Positions 62,001 to 64,000 of a stretch of DNA of 64,000 bases are shown here, piece after piece. The stretch is from Alphaproteobacteria bacterium (GTDB taxonomy: Bacteria; Pseudomonadota; Alphaproteobacteria; Micavibrionales; Micavibrionaceae): contig JAGRHC010000002.1 in NCBI GenBank assembly GCA_020445145.1, positions 1 through 64,000 on the forward strand. The letters are read 5' to 3'. Below the pieces are notes generated by a model that searched no databases, had not been told where the DNA came from, and saw only the letters and a list, made by a program, of their open reading frames with translations. Both the position numbers and the translations under genes were made by a program. Each line of letters begins with the position of its first letter. Within the stretch, counting starts at the first letter, position 1.

Positions 62001-62518
62001 TCCTCTTTGCACCATGTCTGAAGATATTTGAGTTGTGTTTTCGCTTCGTCTGTTTTTGGTTCTACTCCGGACTTCAAACATGAAATTGCATCCCAAAGGT
62101 CTGGGGAGAATTCGGCATTCGTAACAAAGCCAAACGACAGCTTTTTTTCTACTTCTTCTTTGGGTGTGTTCTCCTCGTACTGACGCAGCGTCGCGGCAAA
62201 CTTCTTTATCGTTTTCTTGAGGTAGGATGATGTGACAGGATCAACGGCTACTTTATACTTGAATTGGAGAATTTGCTGAGCAGAGCATGTTCCAAACGTA
62301 TCCCCATCGCCGTAGAAGAGGATCAGGTCAGCGATGTCCTCTGCTTCTTGGCCGAGTTGAAGGCTTTCATTCGGAGAGAGACCTTCGACAACAATTGCGA
62401 AGAGATTATCTTTCGGGAAAACGAGTTGGAGTGCGCGCCTTGCCGACCAGCGTTCGTGGAAGGTATGTCCTGCGCGCGATGCTCTAACTGTGTCTATTTG
62501 TTTTCCGGCTTTATTCAC
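56078..62518 (-). CDS. Giant nuclease-NTPase (Cap4-like/STAND), candidate Avs-type antiphage sensor
   Basis: 2146 residues from a GTG at 62518; no in-frame ATG before residue 217, and AGGGG lies just upstream. Residues about 15-200 resemble the Cap4/DUF4297 PD-(D/E)xK nuclease: GHTFHERWSARRAL, VVEGLS, EDIADLILF (Asp61/Asp64) and QILQFKYK (Gln85, Lys87). A P-loop NTPase of STAND type follows: Walker A ADGGVGKT at 293-300, Walker B IMLVIDAADNA at 391-401, TARPHRMDS and a winged-helix-like part to about 600. Residues about 620-1700 are helical repeats; the last about 400 are mixed. Length and order fit Avs defence proteins that recognise phage proteins; which subtype is not established. Codon use differs from the core genes. 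Confidence 0.75.
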   Translation of the reverse strand: MNKAGKQIDTVRASRAGHTFHERWSARRALQLVFPKDNLFAIVVEGLSPNESLQLGQEAEDIADLILFYGDGDTFGTCSAQQILQFKYKVAVDPVTSSYLKKTIKKFAATLRQYEENTPKEEVEKKLSFGFVTNAEFSPDLWDAISCLKSGVEPKTDEAKTQLKYLQTWCKEEKIEASHLFPLIEFRAATSDLPTQNRCLRRTVSDWSADSDGRAKMRLFALVELVREKAQVEGQNNNSIRREDVLDALECDEDHLFPADTRFIDVGDVVERSALNDVKGMIVKTDVPVFLYADGGVGKTVFIQSLAAHLSDTFEAVVFDCFGGGAYRSEAQARHLPCVGLLQIVNELASRGLCDPLLPTDADQYGLIAVARKRLQQASKTVKEQSSLQGIMLVIDAADNAQLEADHRNEQSFPRLLLSSLSAEPIDGVKLILTARPHRMDSVIGRSKVERVELQPFSQEETRRFIDTRRENVSDVEFSTAFARSRGNARVLEYLVESWDENILGDGPKTEITAEELIAQKCEKIFGNLHTAGWLESEVREFFAALSLLPPPIPLDELAPALGWSNSQVNSAASDLAPMLEIVKHGAIFRDEPTETYINDRYANEVAAQQSIAQRLQDRQNASLYAAEALPHFLVVIGDSNRAYQLAKSEEYPVAIGSDYGRRRLKLARLHAAFALSTRDQDLDRVLTLAMQLSQVASANARGDQFIRHSPAFATILGDNDATRRLFNDRSGWRGARDARLAVAYSFSEDLDDARIHQNRAIGWINWYLGNDDEKKRFNNAGFGASDVAAVIFINLLKNDLRSLNRNIQLWTPRFGLSVVGELISLCTQHEASNGSQALQNLVRFAASRRCLSLVLQIGLLSNECGLKDVQLKAVARAASTLSAKYKKNFPEDGSDYEFVVQGEVASAAITSIIVNSKQSAKRILSLYSHRRPSDYDYGERHGTDRVWIPALSSCLSAWASGVPLTYHHLMPQGIKIGRKERSIDNQSALNSYLDSLEVISAQRGGKKDGTQKKRKRFPQHEREEIVESIECILRLAKPIEIAILSGAPVSNATINEFLTVWKSELRSDTHWRSERGRDNVARRVGIGFIKVLLRASLSVEKTEAELLIEIISGNRFTLSDKLGVLALISRRLSLNDVAGKYAKTLSAEIRQDEYIEQRGEYYRELAGSLIPMSLAEAREYYKLGLAQLDQMGGDDFDLIYSTLRYAAEQSGGCVKPELSHRLMNLCQTIFQHEPSKFGWTLFGQAAASSIGYPAVYKLVRWDDQDVADFSYGLPQLACYLAKAERLNPRRAAVLLTICEDHGWHEWQVGKGLVDLLSVAKPDSRQAIFSLVVEKLNSEHTFGAWETLWESLLDCVKTFEEINDTGLRERLEGLRDTARRKRDLDNARLNYEGNTTGKNLQLGKKSRDDQDGEKAFNAIVAKLDTANVLFLDEALQEIELSDVLQFSHRQRLFENILENCPYDKRAAFVNAICESTELEFDRALDLIIECVEAWADSTAHVKENIREIISKLFAFKGSELFDLRYSGISRQIYRLSALCGDPRFVLMSVLETIAKERIQLGGDEWLQIATSLCNHATPSVALEVFEDLLASSSAQIGDEIGEGQYRSDFAGATTEGDVLADIIWHLLGDDDAFVRWSAARSIKGMLDVDLVEDIERLLDRFDLAETGSLASEDYNFAYLNAQQWLLMGLTRAALHHADKLASLKPRLESLLKRSDLHVVNKLHLTRCLTQIEGGQQMSPELATLWNEVNTPPHGVAVRNDYPANKARVRDFDFDYEFNKHKVSDLARLFGISNNEACDSIAEEVIKRWPDATSMSDFPGTERYRPDDRFEMYREHIQRHALLHAATTLSKSHPVVRASYDSDKLNPWQEWLIEKDVSFKDGSWLADHKDWVPTQAREDLLGERRDNQETLVDRDTLLEKIGFLQGSKKGFQPIYGHWKSRDGVYVRFVSALTKQRGAVTQCTNLSKLPDHDLWLPMFASDGCVDRFHFNKKARPFSPLIWEPETYPIGIDEGDEWAAKYAIARPRLGKTISRKLGITNDDKSKLWHNRDGKVILENQVWGEWKPDPDVRNHRFQDGGAILWAENTALDAALESCNRSLVYHLSFSKYKSRHDYDDSSGVKEIYVGLKSSSKPTRFWHAKKASKAVD

Positions 62519-62882
62519 AACAGCCCCTATTTTTCAAAATATGATAAATTTTCTAGCATATTTGCACAACGGCCTAAGTCAGTACAGCATACAGCCTAAA
62601 GATCATTAATCTCAGAGGGTGGCCAACATCTGCAATTTAGCGCACCCATGGCTTGGGCAGGACAGGATGGTTGTGAAAATCCAATATTTTTTTCTCTGAA
62701 AAGGAGCATTGATTTTATTGAAAAAAATAGCTGTATATTGGATAAAACCTACAATATGTCGGTTTTATTAAGTTGTTTCAATAGCTTAGGAAGTTCTTTC
62801 GGTTGCCTTCACTATTAATCATTGCTATATTTCAAGCACAATCACGCGAAACCGTAACACTTCATGCGGAGGAAATGACAAC
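62519..62882. promoter_or_regulatory. Divergent promoter region of the nuclease-NTPase gene and the AlpA-like gene
   Basis: 364 bp. For the giant gene (minus strand): -35 TTGTGC (62569-62564), 17-bp spacer, -10 TATCAT (62546-62541). For the AlpA-like gene (plus strand): -35 TTGCCT (62803-62808), 17-bp spacer, -10 TATATT (62826-62831). An 8-bp inverted repeat (62742-62749 and 62761-62768, arms ATAAAACC and GGTTTTAT) upstream of the latter is a candidate operator. The segment is very AT-rich. Confidence 0.6.
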
Positions 62883-63122
62883 ATGCAAACGCTAGAAAAT
62901 AACAATGATAAGAGCAACAACGAATTGCCTTTGCCCAGACTCTCTTTTGGCCCTGTCGGAGCTGCAAACGTCGCCGGTATCGGCCTGACCAAGCTCTACG
63001 AAGAGATCAAGTCAGGACGGCTCAAGGCGAAGAAATTTGGAAAGAGAACGCTTGTGACGGCAGCGGCTCTGGAAGACTGGCTGAATAGCCTCCCTGATTA
63101 CGAAACTGAAACGCCCCAATAA
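62883..63122 (+). CDS. AlpA-type helix-turn-helix regulator
   Basis: 79 residues with a MerR-like excisionase HTH (about 20-70): GAANVAGIGLTKLYEEIKSG, then RLKAKKFGKRTLVTAAALED and WLNSL, the standard pattern of AlpA/HTH_17 proteins. Such proteins regulate excision and integrase genes in P4-like satellites, prophages and integrative elements. A strong ribosome binding site (GCGGAGGAAATG) precedes the ATG. Followed at once by an intrinsic terminator. Confidence 0.85.
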   Translation: MQTLENNNDKSNNELPLPRLSFGPVGAANVAGIGLTKLYEEIKSGRLKAKKFGKRTLVTAAALEDWLNSLPDYETETPQ

Positions 63123-63156
63123 AAAACCGCCGTGCTTGTCCCACAAGGCGGTTTTT
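63122..63156 (+). terminator. Intrinsic terminator after the AlpA-like gene
   Basis: Perfect 10-bp inverted repeat (63122-63131 and 63147-63156, arms AAAAACCGCC and GGCGGTTTTT) with a 15-base loop in which GTG and CAC can add pairs. The stem ends in five T on the plus strand. The left arm begins inside the stop codon of the AlpA-like gene. It lies 15 bp before the primase-like gene, so expression of that gene would require read-through or a promoter within the hairpin region. Confidence 0.8.
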
Positions 63157-63170
63157 GAAAGTTCTTTGAT

Positions 63171-64000
63171 ATGTCTGATAATACCAAGAGCGCGGCAGCG
63201 TTGCAAGCTGCTGATCCTCACACAATCCCCGTTCTAGTCTCCGCCTCCAGTCTGAGTTTAAGGAAACGCTTTTACAAAAAAGAAGACGGTAGCGTTGGCA
63301 AAGAAGATTACTGCAATGCCAAGCATTTCAGTGTTTTCCATCGTACAGCGTCTAGCATACGAGAGTTATCGGCAGTGCTGTCCGATTTGGAAATAGTGTC
63401 CAATAATGGCATTATTCGTGGTGCCATTAACGAAGGGGTCGCGCCTAAAAAAGTCAGGCGTTTGAAAAAGAATTTTGCAGATGTCCCGCGCTACTTCATC
63501 TGTATTGACGTTGACGAGCTTGCCTGTCCGGATTTATACGACCCGCTTACCGAGTCCGCAGAAACGATCATTGACTACATTATAGACCTTCTGCCCCCAG
63601 AATTTCATGACGCAAGCTATCACTATCAGTTTTCATCTTCTTTCGGCACAGAAGGTCTGACCGGTAACGGCACTTTCGGCCAAACACTCAAGGCACATAT
63701 TTGGTTTATGCTCGATCAGCCTCGTACTTGTGAAGAATTGCATAGATGGGCGCAGGCGGCTAACGATGCTGCCGGGTTCAAGCTGGTCGATGTGAGCTTA
63801 TACAACCCTGTCCAGATGCACTACGTCTCCAGACCGCACTTTGACGAACTCATAGACCCTGTTAAAGAGAGGTCCGGCTTTGTCGAACGCGAAAATGATG
63901 TTGTGGCCATCGTCATACCGGACAGGAAGCCGCCCGCAGCGGCCATCGCTTCCGGACAGCGCCTAACGTCAGTGGAGACGGCTCCGGGGTTTGAGAATAA
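63171..64000 (+). CDS. AEP primase-like replication protein, cut by the window edge
   Basis: About 276 codons visible, open at the right edge; ATG at 63171. It resembles archaeo-eukaryotic primase domains of mobile-element replication proteins. A hDhD metal motif lies at CIDVDEL (Asp113, Asp115), a Ser-rich loop at QFSSSFGTEG (about 153-162), and the conserved K-x-H at LKAHIWFML (His176). Usually a helicase domain follows, but it would lie outside the window. No good ribosome binding site. With the AlpA-like protein it suggests a P4-like satellite or integrative element. Confidence 0.65.
   Translation, partial: MSDNTKSAAALQAADPHTIPVLVSASSLSLRKRFYKKEDGSVGKEDYCNAKHFSVFHRTASSIRELSAVLSDLEIVSNNGIIRGAINEGVAPKKVRRLKKNFADVPRYFICIDVDELACPDLYDPLTESAETIIDYIIDLLPPEFHDASYHYQFSSSFGTEGLTGNGTFGQTLKAHIWFMLDQPRTCEELHRWAQAANDAAGFKLVDVSLYNPVQMHYVSRPHFDELIDPVKERSGFVERENDVVAIVIPDRKPPAAAIASGQRLTSVETAPGFEN

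Overview
The window is chromosomal DNA from an alphaproteobacterium. The evidence is the set of lineage-typical features found together: a CcrM (GANTC) methyltransferase next to rnhB, a trpG-trpD-trpC-lexA cluster with a GTTC-N7-GTTC SOS box, a fused ispDF, an E1-beta pyruvate dehydrogenase subunit carrying its own lipoyl domain, NtrY/NtrX followed by trkA, hfq, hflX and mazG, and a COQ10/RatA-type gene after lipA. Core genes strongly prefer C-ending codons. Genes are packed tightly, and several convergent pairs abut or overlap. The genus cannot be named from this; a free-living or predatory Micavibrio-like lineage is only a guess.

Layout. 1-13 kb: gltA (cut by the window edge), gltX, comEC, then lexA and trpC-trpD-trpG on the minus strand, a polysaccharide-deacetylase-like protein, and trpE behind a PpiD/SurA-type chaperone. 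13-28.9 kb: a plus-strand run with tpiA, secG, pyrG, kdsA, eno, an exported YqgE/AlgH-like protein, ftsB, the pyruvate dehydrogenase cluster (pdhA, pdhB, pdhC, lpdA, with small exported proteins interleaved), a methyltransferase, lipA and a COQ10/RatA-like protein. 28.9-31.2 kb, minus strand: cinA, pgpA, ispDF. 31.3-39.8 kb, plus strand: ntrY, ntrX, trkA, murI, a HAD phosphatase, hfq, hflX. 39.8-42.4 kb, minus strand: mazG, an inositol-phosphatase-family gene, efp and a DciA-like gene. Then come mutY and an exported protein of unknown function (plus), followed on the minus strand by folB, ccrM, rnhB, pepN, proB, obgE, rpmA and rplU. After nhaD (plus) there are a CPBP-like membrane protein and a Tat-type lipoprotein (both minus).

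From about 55.7 kb to the right edge the character changes. A 2146-codon minus-strand gene encodes a giant protein with an N-terminal nuclease-like domain (Cap4/DUF4297-like), a STAND-type P-loop NTPase and a very long helical C-terminal part. This is the architecture of Avs-type antiphage sensors. Divergent from it are an AlpA-type DNA-binding protein, an intrinsic terminator and the start of an AEP primase-like replication protein. The AlpA plus primase pairing suggests that the nuclease-NTPase is cargo of a P4-like satellite or integrative element whose integrase lies outside the window.

The most notable non-coding signals are two clusters of GANTC sites. One lies over the predicted ccrM promoter. 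The other lies in the ftsB promoter region together with a perfect DnaA box. There are also a 140-bp near-palindrome between pgpA and cinA and a 12-bp perfect hairpin over the start of the YqgE-like gene. No tRNA, rRNA, CRISPR array or insertion sequence was seen.
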